Assembly (NCBI RefSeq): GCF_003344885.1
Contig: NZ_CP031155.1
Location: forward strand, 682,001-746,000
Length of the DNA: 64,000 nt
Direction of reading: 5' to 3'
Origin: Altererythrobacter sp. ZODW24
Lineage (GTDB): Bacteria > Pseudomonadota > Alphaproteobacteria > Sphingomonadales > Sphingomonadaceae
The notes under the pieces are model-generated. The model made no database searches, was not told the origin of the DNA, and was given only the letters and a program-made list of their open reading frames with translations. The position numbers and the translations under genes were made by a program. Shown here piece by piece: positions 53,908 to 60,989 of this stretch; within the stretch, counting starts at the first letter, position 1; every line of letters starts with the position of its first letter.

Positions 53908-54222
53908 CCTCAGGCCCCCGGAATCCGTTCTGTTGCCCGGTCGGTCCAACCGCGCTTAGGCTTTGTAAAGTCAGGCCGTTAGGCCATCAAATTACGCAGC
54001 GAGAGCGAGTGCTTCATTATCGTTTGCACTTATGGTTTGTGAGCCTTGGACAGGTTACTCAGCCTGGGCAAAAACCATGTCTTTCAACACACGTCGATCC
54101 TAGTTCGGCCCCGTCATTTAGACCCCGATAAAGGTCCAGGTGGTGGAGCCGCCGGGTACTGCCCCCGGGTCCGCTGCGTCTATTACACATGGCAATTTAT
54201 CGCCATATCCGGTCGAAACCGG
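53884..54222 (-). ncRNA. ssrA: Two-piece (circularly permuted) transfer-messenger RNA
   Basis: Permuted alphaproteobacterial tmRNA. The acceptor piece is first in the transcript and ends in an encoded CCA at 54141; the coding piece begins GGGGCCG at 54112; 28 bases between (54140-54113) are the removed segment. GGGGCCG pairs fully with CGGCTCC (54151-54145), including a G-U third pair, the alanine identity element. The T-arm is CCGGG-GGCAGTA-CCCGG (54168-54152). The tag frame (54027-53992) reads ANDNEALALAA and ends TAA. Upstream hairpins (CCGGT-TTCG-ACCGG near 54222-54209 and TGGC..GCCA) likely belong to the acceptor piece. The 3' end of the coding piece is not certain; I placed it after the first CCCCTCAC hairpin, but it could run to 53787. 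Confidence 0.92.
53992..54027 (-). other. tmRNA proteolysis tag reading frame
   Basis: Codons from GCA at 54027 to TAA at 53992 encode ANDNEALALAA, the degradation tag added to stalled proteins. The ending ALAA is typical for recognition by ClpXP. Confidence 0.95.
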
Positions 54223-54246
54223 CAGCACCTATATAGGCGCTGCCGG
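54219..54246 (-). repeat. 28-bp near-perfect palindrome at the tmRNA promoter
   Basis: CCGGCAGCACCTATATAGG then CGCTGCCGG: 13 of 14 arm positions match, centred on TATATA, which is also the best -10 candidate for ssrA (start near 54224). It may be a regulator site or the foot of the transcript's first hairpin. Confidence 0.5.
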
Positions 54247-54261
54247 ATTAATTGGAAGTGA

Positions 54262-54284
54262 CCAAGCGTTAGTCGCTTGGTTTT
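54262..54284 (+). terminator. Hairpin with T-tract on the plus strand
   Basis: CCAAGCG (54262-54268), loop TTAGT, CGCTTGG (54274-54280), then TTTT and a pyrimidine-rich stretch. It is a good intrinsic terminator in the plus direction, yet the only plus-strand gene upstream is the 84-residue membrane protein, 490 bases away and antisense to ssrA in between. On the minus strand it follows mscL but has no T-run. Confidence 0.5.
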
Positions 54285-54299
54285 CCTCTACTTTTCTTC

Positions 54300-54719
54300 T
54301 TACTTCTTAAGCAAATCACGGATTTCCGTGAGAAGCTCTGTATCGGATGGGCCAGCAGCTTCTTCTTCAGCTGGCTTCTCGTACTTCGCCTGCAGCTTGT
54401 TCACATAGCGAACGAGCATGAAGATGACGAAGGCGAGGATGATAAAGTTGATGATCGAGGTCACAAAGCTGCCCCATGCCAGCACGTTCGCGCCGGCTTC
54501 ACGGGCCGCTTCCAGCGACATACCCGCTTCGACTTCACCGCTGAGCACGATGTATTTGCTGCTGAAATCAACATCACCAAAAATCATTCCGACCAGCGGC
54601 ATGATCATATCAGCAGTAAGCGATGCAACGATAACGGCGAAAGCCCCTGCGATAATGACCGCAACGGCAAGTTCCATGACATTGCCCTTGGCAATGAAAT
54701 CCTTGAATTCTGTAAGCAC
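54300..54719 (-). CDS. mscL: Large-conductance mechanosensitive channel
   Basis: 139-residue MscL, which opens under membrane tension to release osmolytes. VLTEFKDFIAKGNVMELAVA is the conserved N-terminus with the first membrane helix (VIIAGAFAVIVASLTADMIM), and the second is about FITSIINFIILAFVIFMLVR. The start is GTG 54719 with GGAGAA upstream; longer starts would add 32 unrelated residues. Length equals the family norm (about 136). Lies 78 bases from the tmRNA start. Confidence 0.95.
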   Translation of the reverse strand: MLTEFKDFIAKGNVMELAVAVIIAGAFAVIVASLTADMIMPLVGMIFGDVDFSSKYIVLSGEVEAGMSLEAAREAGANVLAWGSFVTSIINFIILAFVIFMLVRYVNKLQAKYEKPAEEEAAGPSDTELLTEIRDLLKK

Positions 54720-54865
54720 ACTATTTCTCCCACGGGTTAGTCCCGGGCGCCTGCTGCCAGCTAGGAGCTCGCTAGGCAAGCGTCCGTTGACCGCCGCATT
54801 TCCTTGAAATGGCACCGTTCCGTGCTATGTACATAATACAGTTCACTTCGAATGAGGGCCCATCC

Positions 54866-55471
54866 ATGTCTGCTACAAAATCCTTCCGCCTCGCATTTGC
54901 GGCGGCCGCATCGCTCGCGCTTGCCGCCTGCGGTATCAACTCGGTTCCAGCCGCCGAAGAAAACGCCAAGGCCAAGTGGGCCGACGTGCAGGCTGCGTTC
55001 CAAGAACGTGCCAATTTGATCCCCAACCTCGCTGAAGTTGCCAAGACTGCTTCCGAGCGCGAAGGCGCCATTCTGACCGGCGTTGTCGAAGCCCGCGCCA
55101 AAGCGACCAGCGTCAACATTTCGTCCGATGAGCTTGGCGATCCGGCTAAGATGCAAGAATTCCAGGCAGCACAGGGTCAACTAAGCCAAGGTCTTGGCCG
55201 GTTGCTTGCCAGCTTCGAAGCCTACCCGACCATTGCATCAACCACGAACTTCCAGATGCTTCAAAGCCAGCTCGAAGGCTCTGAAAACCGTATTCGCATC
55301 ACCATCCGCGACTACAACGAAGCGGTTCGCAATTATAACACCACCATCCGGACATTCCCCGACACGATCGGCGCGAACATCATTCACGGCGCCGAACCAA
55401 TGACGCCATATGAAAGCGTTACCGAAGGCGCAGAAGTTGCACCAACATTGGATATGTCGTCGGACAATTGA
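54866..55471 (+). CDS. LemA-family lipoprotein
   Basis: 201-residue LemA-family protein. Its N-terminus (SATKSFRLAFAAAASLALAAC) carries a lipobox (LAAC), so it is a lipoprotein here, whereas most LemA proteins have an uncleaved membrane anchor. Family segments: WADVQAAFQERANLIPNLAE, LSQGLGRLLASFEAYP, FQMLQSQLEGSENRI and AVRNYNTTIRTFPDTIGA, a four-helix coiled-coil bundle. It begins a lemA-TPM-TPM operon, a known arrangement. ATG 54866 with GAGGG upstream. Function of LemA unclear. Confidence 0.88.
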   Translation: MSATKSFRLAFAAAASLALAACGINSVPAAEENAKAKWADVQAAFQERANLIPNLAEVAKTASEREGAILTGVVEARAKATSVNISSDELGDPAKMQEFQAAQGQLSQGLGRLLASFEAYPTIASTTNFQMLQSQLEGSENRIRITIRDYNEAVRNYNTTIRTFPDTIGANIIHGAEPMTPYESVTEGAEVAPTLDMSSDN

Positions 55472-55490
55472 TCGGAAAGACCGCGCCATA

Positions 55491-56285
55491 ATGCGCTTAT
55501 TTGCAAAACTCGCCGCCTGCTTGGTGCTGCTCATTGCTGTGCCAGCAGGCGCGCAGACCTTCCCCGAGCTTACTGGCCGGGTGGTAGACAATGCCGATAT
55601 CATCCCCCCTGCAGAGGAAGCCGCGCTTGAGGCCAAGCTTGAGGCGTTGGAAACACAGTCACAGCGGCAATTGGTTGTGGCAACCGTTCCCGATCTGCAG
55701 GGATATGAAATCTCTGACTATGGCTACCGGCTAGGGCGCGAATGGGCGCTTGGTGACACCGAGCGCAACGACGGCGCGATCCTCCTTGTTGCGCCTAACG
55801 AGCGCAAAGTACGTATCGAGGTGGGATACGGACTGGAGCCTTATCTTACTGACGGACTGTCTTCGCTTATTATCCAGCAGCAGATATTGCCGCAGTTTAA
55901 ACAAGGCGATTATCCCGGTGGTATCACCGTCGGGACGGACTCCATCATCCAGCAGCTACAACTGCCCGAAGACGAGGCCCGCCTGATCGCGCAACAAGCG
56001 AATGAGCGGCAATCATCTGGAGGCGGTTTTCCCATCGGAGGGCTTATCTGGATTGCAGCGATTTTCTTCTTTTTCGTCCTGCCGATGATGCGTCGCGGTG
56101 GACGCGGCCGGCGCGGTAATAGCGCGGTCGGCAACATCATCCTTTGGGAAGTCGGTTCGGCCATCGCCCGCGGCGCCATGAGCGGCGGCGGCAGTGGAGG
56201 CGGCGGCTGGGGCGGCGGCGGAGGCGGCGGTTTCTCCGGCGGCGGCGGCAGTTTCGGGGGCGGCGGCGCCTCGGGGGGATGGTGA
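55491..56285 (+). CDS. TPM-domain protein with glycine-rich tail
   Basis: 264-residue TPM-domain (YgcG-type) protein. A signal peptide ends about GAQTFPE; the TPM domain spans residues 30-150 (GRVVDNADIIPPAEEAALEA, QRQLVVATVPDLQGYEI, RKVRIEVGYGLEPYLTDGLS), followed by a membrane helix (GGLIWIAAIFFFFVLPMMRR) and a tail almost wholly of Gly, Ser and Trp. The domain has been tied to membrane-associated phosphatase or scaffolding roles. ATG 55491, 19 bases after lemA. Second gene of the lemA operon. Confidence 0.88.
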   Translation: MRLFAKLAACLVLLIAVPAGAQTFPELTGRVVDNADIIPPAEEAALEAKLEALETQSQRQLVVATVPDLQGYEISDYGYRLGREWALGDTERNDGAILLVAPNERKVRIEVGYGLEPYLTDGLSSLIIQQQILPQFKQGDYPGGITVGTDSIIQQLQLPEDEARLIAQQANERQSSGGGFPIGGLIWIAAIFFFFVLPMMRRGGRGRRGNSAVGNIILWEVGSAIARGAMSGGGSGGGGWGGGGGGGFSGGGGSFGGGGASGGW

Positions 56286-56286
56286 T

Positions 56287-56961
56287 ATGGGTTATCTAAG
56301 CGAACAAGACAGCGCGATTGTTACCTCTGCAGTTACTGAAGCGGAACAAACCACTTCAGGCGAGATCGTGACCGTATTGGCCGACAGGTCTGACGGATAT
56401 AGCGACGTAGCCTTGCTGTGGTCTGCGGTCGCAGCCTTCACCGCCATGTCGGTTTGGGCGCTATTTCCCGACTTCCTGACCGACAAGATCGATTGGCTAC
56501 TTGGCGGTTGGACGTATGAGTGGACAAGCGGCGAATTGCTTACCCTGATGCTTGGCCTTGGCCTGCTCAAGTTCCTTGGTGTGTGGGCGATCCAGCAATG
56601 GGATGCTCTGCGCTTCCTTCTGGTTCCCGGCCCAGTCAAAACCGCACGCGTGCATGACCGCGCCGTCGCCCATTTCAAAGTTGGCGCAGAACGCCGGACC
56701 CATGGCCGCACCGGCATCATGATCTACCTCTCTATGCGCGAACACCGCGCCGAGATCGTCGCTGACATTCCGATTGCAGAGAAAGTTTCTGCCGAAGTGT
56801 GGGGCGAGGCGATGGAAGACATGCTAGTCGAGATCAAACAAGGCCGGATTGCCGAGGGCATGGCCGCCGGTGTTCGCGATGTCGGCAAGATACTGTCCGA
56901 GCACTTCCCGCGCGAGGAAGACGATGTGAACGAGCTTCCCGACCGGCTCATCGAAGTATGA
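56287..56961 (+). CDS. Second TPM-domain membrane protein
   Basis: 224-residue TPM-domain protein. Residues 1-40 carry the start of the domain (YLSEQDSAIVTSAVTEAEQ, GEIVTVLADRSDGY), interrupted by two membrane helices (about 42-62 and 83-105), and the rest of the domain follows (TGIMIYLSMREHRAEIVADI, DMLVEIKQGRIAEGMAAGV). Start ATG 56287, one base after the first TPM gene. The stop overlaps the Nudix gene (ATGA). lemA with two TPM genes is a common trio in Gram-negatives. Confidence 0.85.
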   Translation: MGYLSEQDSAIVTSAVTEAEQTTSGEIVTVLADRSDGYSDVALLWSAVAAFTAMSVWALFPDFLTDKIDWLLGGWTYEWTSGELLTLMLGLGLLKFLGVWAIQQWDALRFLLVPGPVKTARVHDRAVAHFKVGAERRTHGRTGIMIYLSMREHRAEIVADIPIAEKVSAEVWGEAMEDMLVEIKQGRIAEGMAAGVRDVGKILSEHFPREEDDVNELPDRLIEV

Positions 56962-57515
56962 GCGCCCAATCAGGCGGACCGCCAACCGATCCCGATCAGG
57001 ACAAGCCCGAGGACATTGTCTGGCAGGGCAAGTTCATCACTGCCAAGACCCGTGGCCGCTGGGAATATGTCGGCCGTGCGCGCGGTATTCGCGCCGCGGC
57101 GATAGTCGCGGTGGAGGACGGGCACGTCTTGCTCGTCGAACAATACCGCATCCCGCTGGGCCAACGCTGCCTTGAAATCCCCGCCGGACTGATTGGCGAT
57201 GAAGACGGCAAACAGGGCGAAGCACCCGAAGCCGCCGCCGCACGCGAGTTGGAAGAAGAAACCGGCTACCGCGCGGACAATATCGAAAATCTCGGCGAGT
57301 TTTACTCCAGCCCCGGCATGGTCAGCGAATGCTTCACTCTGCTGAAAGCCACCGGCCTGACCAAGGTCAGCGATGGCGGCGGTGTCGACGGAGAAGACAT
57401 TCGCGTCCACCGCGTTGAAATGGCAAAACTCGCAGAATTTGTCGCTGAAAAGCGTGCAGAGGGTTGCGGGATCGACGTAAGGCTGGCCATGTTGCTGGCA
57501 CCTACTTTTATCTAA
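56958..57515 (+). CDS. Nudix hydrolase, ADP-ribose pyrophosphatase-like
   Basis: 185-residue Nudix enzyme. The Nudix box is present as GLIGDEDGKQGEAPEAAA then ARELEEETGY (a longer spacer than usual), with the LLVEQYRIPLGQRCLEIPAG strand before it, as in ADP-ribose pyrophosphatases, and EFYSSPGMVSECF after it. It cleaves nucleoside diphosphates linked to another moiety; substrate inferred from the family. The start ATG 56958 overlaps the TPM stop as ATGA. Last gene coupled to the lemA operon. Confidence 0.87.
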   Translation: MSAQSGGPPTDPDQDKPEDIVWQGKFITAKTRGRWEYVGRARGIRAAAIVAVEDGHVLLVEQYRIPLGQRCLEIPAGLIGDEDGKQGEAPEAAAARELEEETGYRADNIENLGEFYSSPGMVSECFTLLKATGLTKVSDGGGVDGEDIRVHRVEMAKLAEFVAEKRAEGCGIDVRLAMLLAPTFI

Positions 57516-57527
57516 GGACTAGAGCAT

Positions 57528-58310
57528 ATGGCGAAGCGCGTTGAAGGCAAACTGGCACTGGTAACGGGCGCCGCCCAAGGTCTTGGGGCCGCAACATCCA
57601 TGATGCTGGCACGCCACGGTGCAAAAGTTCTTTGTACCGACGTAAATGGCGACGGCGCAGCTGGGACAGCAGAAACGATCAACGCCGAATTTGGCGCCGG
57701 TACCGCGTTTTCGGTCAGTCATGACGTCACATCCGAAGAGCAATGGGAAGCCGCCGTTGCCGCCGCTGCCGAACATATGGGCGGCCTGTCGATCCTTGTG
57801 AACAATGCCGGGATCGGCATCAGGGGTGACATCGAAACCTGCACGCTTGCAGATTGGCAGCGCGGTTTCGCGGTCAATGTCGATAGCGTGTTCCTCGGCT
57901 GCCAGAAGGCGATCCCGCTGCTGAAGGACAATCAACCTGGCTCGATCGTCAATATCTCCTCCATCGCGGGTCTGATCGCATCGGACACGATGCCAGCCTA
58001 TAATGCCTCGAAGGCGGCTGTTTGGATGATGTCGAAGTCGGTTGCGCTTTATTGCGCCAAGAAGGGCTGGAACATCCGCTGCAATTCAGTCCACCCAACC
58101 TTCGTCGATACGCCGATCCTCGACGGGATTGCGACCAATGCGAACATTCCGAAGGAAGTTGTGATGAGCAAGCTGGCCCGTCAGATCCCTCTCGGGAAAG
58201 TCGGTGAGCCTGACGATATTGCGAATGGGGTTCTGTATCTCGCTAGTGACGAGAGCAAGTTCATGACCGGTGCGGAGCTGAAGCTCGACGGCGGTATTTC
58301 GGCCATGTGA
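57528..58310 (+). CDS. SDR-family oxidoreductase
   Basis: 260-residue short-chain dehydrogenase. Cofactor loop TGAAQGLG (13-20), CTDVNGDG after strand 2 (NAD preference is suggested by Asp38), NNAGIGIRGD (92 onward), catalytic Ser144/145 in NISSIAGLIA, Tyr158 and Lys162 in YNASKAAV. Similar to hydroxysteroid or alcohol dehydrogenases; the substrate is not identifiable. ATG 57528 has AAGGA upstream and is 12 bases after the Nudix gene. Its stop codon is the start of a tandem repeat. Confidence 0.88.
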   Translation: MAKRVEGKLALVTGAAQGLGAATSMMLARHGAKVLCTDVNGDGAAGTAETINAEFGAGTAFSVSHDVTSEEQWEAAVAAAAEHMGGLSILVNNAGIGIRGDIETCTLADWQRGFAVNVDSVFLGCQKAIPLLKDNQPGSIVNISSIAGLIASDTMPAYNASKAAVWMMSKSVALYCAKKGWNIRCNSVHPTFVDTPILDGIATNANIPKEVVMSKLARQIPLGKVGEPDDIANGVLYLASDESKFMTGAELKLDGGISAM

Positions 58311-58345
58311 TTAGGTGGGGTGATTAAGTGGGGTGATTTAGAGGG
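58307..58345 (+). repeat. Three tandem 13-bp units at the SDR stop codon
   Basis: GTGATTAGGTGGG (58307-58319), GTGATTAAGTGGG (58320-58332) and GTGATTTAGAGGG (58333-58345). The first unit contains the stop codon. Imperfect copies suggest slipped-strand duplication. A hairpin GGGGCGG ... CCGCCCC follows at 58344-58370. Confidence 0.75.
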
Positions 58346-58411
58346 GCGGAACCTCTCTTGAGCCGCCCCATCAATTCCAAACCGACAAATCAAACATCAG
58401 TTTGGGTGGGA

Positions 58412-58443
58412 GAAGCGTCGGAGCCAGATGCTCCGGACGCTTC
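58412..58443 (-). terminator. Hairpin after the pspC operon
   Basis: On the minus strand GAAGCGTCCGGAGC, loop ATCTG, GCTCCGACGCTTC: 13 pairs with a one-base bulge, starting directly after the pspC stop codon. No T-run follows, so it is a non-classical terminator or 3' stabiliser. Confidence 0.4.
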
Positions 58444-58656
58444 TCAGTCTGCAATCAATCCGACTGCAAGGTATACAAGGCCTGCTGTACCAACACTTAG
58501 GAATGCGCCGATTACGAAGGCGATGCGGATGAGCGTTGTATCGACACCGAAGTAGTCGCCGAGACCGGAACATACGCCCATAATTTTACCGCGACTTTGG
58601 CTTAGGCGGAACTTCTTGGATGGCGTTCCGCCGCGGTTTTTGTCGAGGTTGTTCAT
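58444..58656 (-). CDS. pspC: PspC-domain protein
   Basis: 70-residue PspC-type protein. The family core RGKIMGVCSGLGDYFGVDT is present, followed by LIRIAFVIGAFLSVG and GTAGLVYLAVGLIA, the single hydrophobic hairpin of PspC. It lacks a long cytoplasmic tail. In enterobacteria PspC relays envelope stress to the PspA/PspF system under sigma-54 control; here pspA and pspF are not in the window. ATG 58656 overlaps the stop of the microprotein upstream by four bases, so they are translated together. Confidence 0.87.
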   Translation of the reverse strand: MNNLDKNRGGTPSKKFRLSQSRGKIMGVCSGLGDYFGVDTTLIRIAFVIGAFLSVGTAGLVYLAVGLIAD

Positions 58657-58766
58657 GCGATCACCGATGTGATCGAGGAAGCGTTCATCGACACTGTGCC
58701 GAGGATGCTGACTACCGAGAGGACTACTGCTGCGGCAGCGGCTGCGATTTGATCGAGATAGTTCAT
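58653..58766 (-). CDS. Hydrophobic microprotein A, 37 residues, coupled to pspC
   Basis: 37-residue predicted peptide, too short for usual cutoffs. It starts MNYLDQIAAAAA and holds one membrane segment (AAAVVLSVVSILGTVS, residues about 11-26) with a short polar end. ATG 58766 follows AAGGGAAAA; its TGA overlaps the pspC ATG. It resembles microprotein B upstream (both have AAAV-x-x-SVVSI-x-GTVS), and the 20 bases before both starts are nearly identical, so they arose by duplication. No homology to a named family is evident to me. Confidence 0.75.
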   Translation of the reverse strand: MNYLDQIAAAAAAVVLSVVSILGTVSMNASSITSVIA

Positions 58767-58797
58767 TGTATTTTCCCTTCTGAATTTGAATATTTGG

Positions 58798-58914
58798 TTA
58801 GACGAGGATGGTGGCGGCTTCGGTGGACACGGTGCCCATGATGCTAACTACCGAGATGAATACTGCGGCTGCGATGGCGCCGAGCTGGCTGGAGAATTTG
58901 TCAAATGCGGTCAT
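58798..58914 (-). CDS. Hydrophobic microprotein B, 38 residues
   Basis: 38-residue predicted peptide starting MTAFDKFSSQLGAIAAAVFI with a membrane segment about residues 13-30 (SVVSIMGTVS shared with microprotein A) and a short tail (TEAATILV). ATG 58914 follows AGAAGGGAAAT, the same leader as its paralogue. It is the first gene after the sigma-54-like promoter. A longer in-frame extension upstream would swallow that promoter and is rejected. Function unknown; single-span peptides next to pspC could act as envelope-stress accessories. Confidence 0.75.
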   Translation of the reverse strand: MTAFDKFSSQLGAIAAAVFISVVSIMGTVSTEAATILV

Positions 58915-58971
58915 TGTTATTTCCCTTCTGATTGTGCGATCCGACTGCCGAACCGCTGATGCCAGAATGTT

Positions 58972-58987
58972 TGCATAAGGTGTGCCA
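58972..58987 (-). promoter_or_regulatory. sigma-54-type promoter of the microprotein-pspC operon
   Basis: On the minus strand TGGCACA-CCTT-ATGCA, with the -24 GG and -12 GC ten bases apart; it differs from the consensus at two places (A for G at the seventh base, A for T in TTGC). Start of transcription would be near 58960, 46 bases before the ATG at 58914. Confidence 0.6.
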
Positions 58988-59000
58988 GTTTTAAAAAACG

Positions 59001-59012
59001 GCAGAATTCTGC
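59001..59012 (-). promoter_or_regulatory. Perfect 12-bp palindrome upstream of the sigma-54 site
   Basis: GCAGAATTCTGC, 14 bases upstream of the -24 box. It could be a regulator half-site pair, but enhancer sites for sigma-54 activators usually lie 80-200 bases upstream, so this distance is unusual. Confidence 0.35.
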
Positions 59013-59137
59013 GGTTTCGTTCAGCTTGGTGAAAGAATAGCATCGCACTCAAATCTAACAGTTGGGATATTTTCCCACATATTGGATTGGCGGTTTTCGT
59101 GGCGCAGGCTGCATTGCCTCGCTAATGCCAAAATTGC

Positions 59138-60226
59138 ATGGCGCTCGACCGAATAGACATCTCCAATTTCCGCAATCATCGCGCTACCCGTGTCGAAGGC
59201 ACGCGGCGGTTTAATTTGCTTGTGGGTGAGAACGGTGCGGGCAAAACCAACATCCTTGAGGCGCTATCGCTGTTCTCTCCCGGAAGAGGATTGCGCCGCG
59301 CTGCCTTGGCCGAAATGGCTTCGGCGGATGGAACTGGCGGCTTTGCCATAGGTGCTGCGCTCGACATCGGTGATGGAAGCGAACCGGTACGCTTTGGCAC
59401 GGCTATGCAAGCGGAGCGCCCTGGTAGGCGGCTCGTGCAGATCAACAGCGGCGATGCGAGTGCGGTGAAGCTGGGCGAATGGCTGGCGATGGGCTGGCTC
59501 ACCCCGGCGATGGACCGTCTGTTCAGCGATAGCGCAGGCGCGCGGCGCCGGTTTATCGACCGGATGGCGTTTGCAATTGATCCCGGACATGCGCGGCTGG
59601 CCTCGCGCTATGAGAATGCCCTGCGCGAGCGGAACCGGATGCTAGGCGACGATGTGATGCCCGATGGATCGTGGTTTGATGCTATAGAGGCTCAATTGGC
59701 TGAAGCTGGTGCAGCGCTCGCCGCTGGACGAGTGGCCTTGGTGGACAGCCTGTCAGCCGAGTTGGCTGGCGTGCCCTCAGAGCCGTTTGCCCGGCCTGAA
59801 CTGACCTATGTCCCGGGAGGCCCCGTGGATGGTGCAGAATTCGCCGCAGCCCTGCGCCAAGGCAGGGCTCGCGACCGCGCAGCGCAGCGCACTCTTACCG
59901 GCCCTCACCGCGCTGAATTGGAAGTCCGCATGGCAGGGCGCGGCGTTCCGGCGGCGCAATGCTCCACCGGGGAGCAGAAGGCGATGTTGATTGCCATCAC
60001 CCTCGCCCATGCCGATCTGGCGGCGCGAGGCAGGCCCAACTTGCTATTGCTCGATGAAGTCGCAGCGCACCTCGACCCCGTGCGCCGTGCGGCCCTGTTT
60101 GACCGCCTGCGCGCCAGCGGAGCTCAAGTGTGGCTGACAGGCACCGAGAGTGCCCCATTCACCGAGATCGACAGCGAGGCGGCAATCTGGCGCGTTGATG
60201 ACGGCAGCGTGGAACGGATTAGCTAG
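59138..60226 (+). CDS. recF: DNA repair protein RecF
   Basis: 362-residue RecF, an SMC-like ATPase that helps load RecA at gapped DNA. Walker A is GENGAGKTN (about 30-38) in RRFNLLVGENGAGKTNILEA, the signature is STGEQKAMLIAI, and Walker B is NLLLLDEVAAHLDP. ATG 59138. In many bacteria recF lies next to dnaA-dnaN-gyrB; here its neighbours are the microprotein-pspC operon (divergent) and an esterase gene (convergent, 8-base overlap). No DnaA box cluster was noticed here. Confidence 0.93.
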   Translation: MALDRIDISNFRNHRATRVEGTRRFNLLVGENGAGKTNILEALSLFSPGRGLRRAALAEMASADGTGGFAIGAALDIGDGSEPVRFGTAMQAERPGRRLVQINSGDASAVKLGEWLAMGWLTPAMDRLFSDSAGARRRFIDRMAFAIDPGHARLASRYENALRERNRMLGDDVMPDGSWFDAIEAQLAEAGAALAAGRVALVDSLSAELAGVPSEPFARPELTYVPGGPVDGAEFAAALRQGRARDRAAQRTLTGPHRAELEVRMAGRGVPAAQCSTGEQKAMLIAITLAHADLAARGRPNLLLLDEVAAHLDPVRRAALFDRLRASGAQVWLTGTESAPFTEIDSEAAIWRVDDGSVERIS

Positions 60227-60932
60227 CTGGCGCTTTCGGTAAAGCTTCGCGTACATTCGCGACGGTCGCAGCAACCAGTTCTTCGATACCCTTTTCGGTC
60301 GGGTGAATCCGGTCAGGCTGGATCAGCTCGGGCCGCTGATAAATGCTCTCGAGGAAAAACGGCACCAGCTGCGCGCCGTATTTCTTCGCTAGATCGGGAT
60401 AGATCGTGTCGAAATCATTCACGAACGCTTCGCCTAGATTTGGCGGCGCGCGCATTCCCATAAGCAGGGTTGGAATGCCCCGCTTCTGCGTTTCCGCCAA
60501 CATCGTGTCGAGGTTGTCGCGAGTTTGGGCGGGCGGCAGACCGCGCAGCAGATCGTTGCCGCCAAGCTCTATGATAACGAGCTCGGGCGTTTCTCCCTGC
60601 GCATCGAGCGTAAAGACGAAGCGCTGAAGACCCGCAGATGATGTGTCACCTGATACGCCAGCATTTGCGACCCGGGCGTTGACGCCGTTCGCACGCAACG
60701 CTGCTTCCAGCTTCGCAGGATAGCTGTCTTCTGCATCGACATTATAACCGGCGAACAGGCTGTCACCAAATGCAAGAACGCGGCGTTCTGGGCCCATCAC
60801 AGGCTGATCGGCAGAAGGTGCCTCTGCGGCCTGCGCTTCTCGCTCTTGCGCCGGCGGAGCCTCGCTGCCGCATCCTGCCAGAGCCAAAGCGCCGATCAAA
60901 ATGCAGATGGTCGAGCCGTATCGGGTTTTCAT
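60219..60932 (-). CDS. TesA-like SGNH/GDSL esterase, lipoprotein
   Basis: 237-residue GDSL-family esterase (arylesterase/lysophospholipase L1-like). The lipobox ALAGC (ICILIGALALAGC) indicates a lipoprotein; blocks are VLAFGDSLFAGYNVD (Ser nucleophile), GVSGDTSSAGLQR (block II Gly), IELGGNDLLRG (block III Asn) and PDRIHPTEKG (Asp-His pair). Acts in the periplasm on lipid or aryl esters. Its 3' end overlaps recF by eight bases. Divergent from the ABC transporter genes, the usual tesA-lolD-like neighbourhood (ybbA/ybbP-tesA), which supports the family assignment. Confidence 0.9.
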   Translation of the reverse strand: MKTRYGSTICILIGALALAGCGSEAPPAQEREAQAAEAPSADQPVMGPERRVLAFGDSLFAGYNVDAEDSYPAKLEAALRANGVNARVANAGVSGDTSSAGLQRFVFTLDAQGETPELVIIELGGNDLLRGLPPAQTRDNLDTMLAETQKRGIPTLLMGMRAPPNLGEAFVNDFDTIYPDLAKKYGAQLVPFFLESIYQRPELIQPDRIHPTEKGIEELVAATVANVREALPKAPAS

Positions 60933-60989
60933 CGCTGTTTTATCCTGATTCTCTTGCGTGTTAAGCCTTAGCTATGCCATCGGGGGCCG

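Noticed and set aside
54803-54822. TGGCACCGTTCCGTGC before lemA as a sigma-54 site
   Set aside because: GG and GC are eleven bases apart, not ten, so the spacing is wrong.
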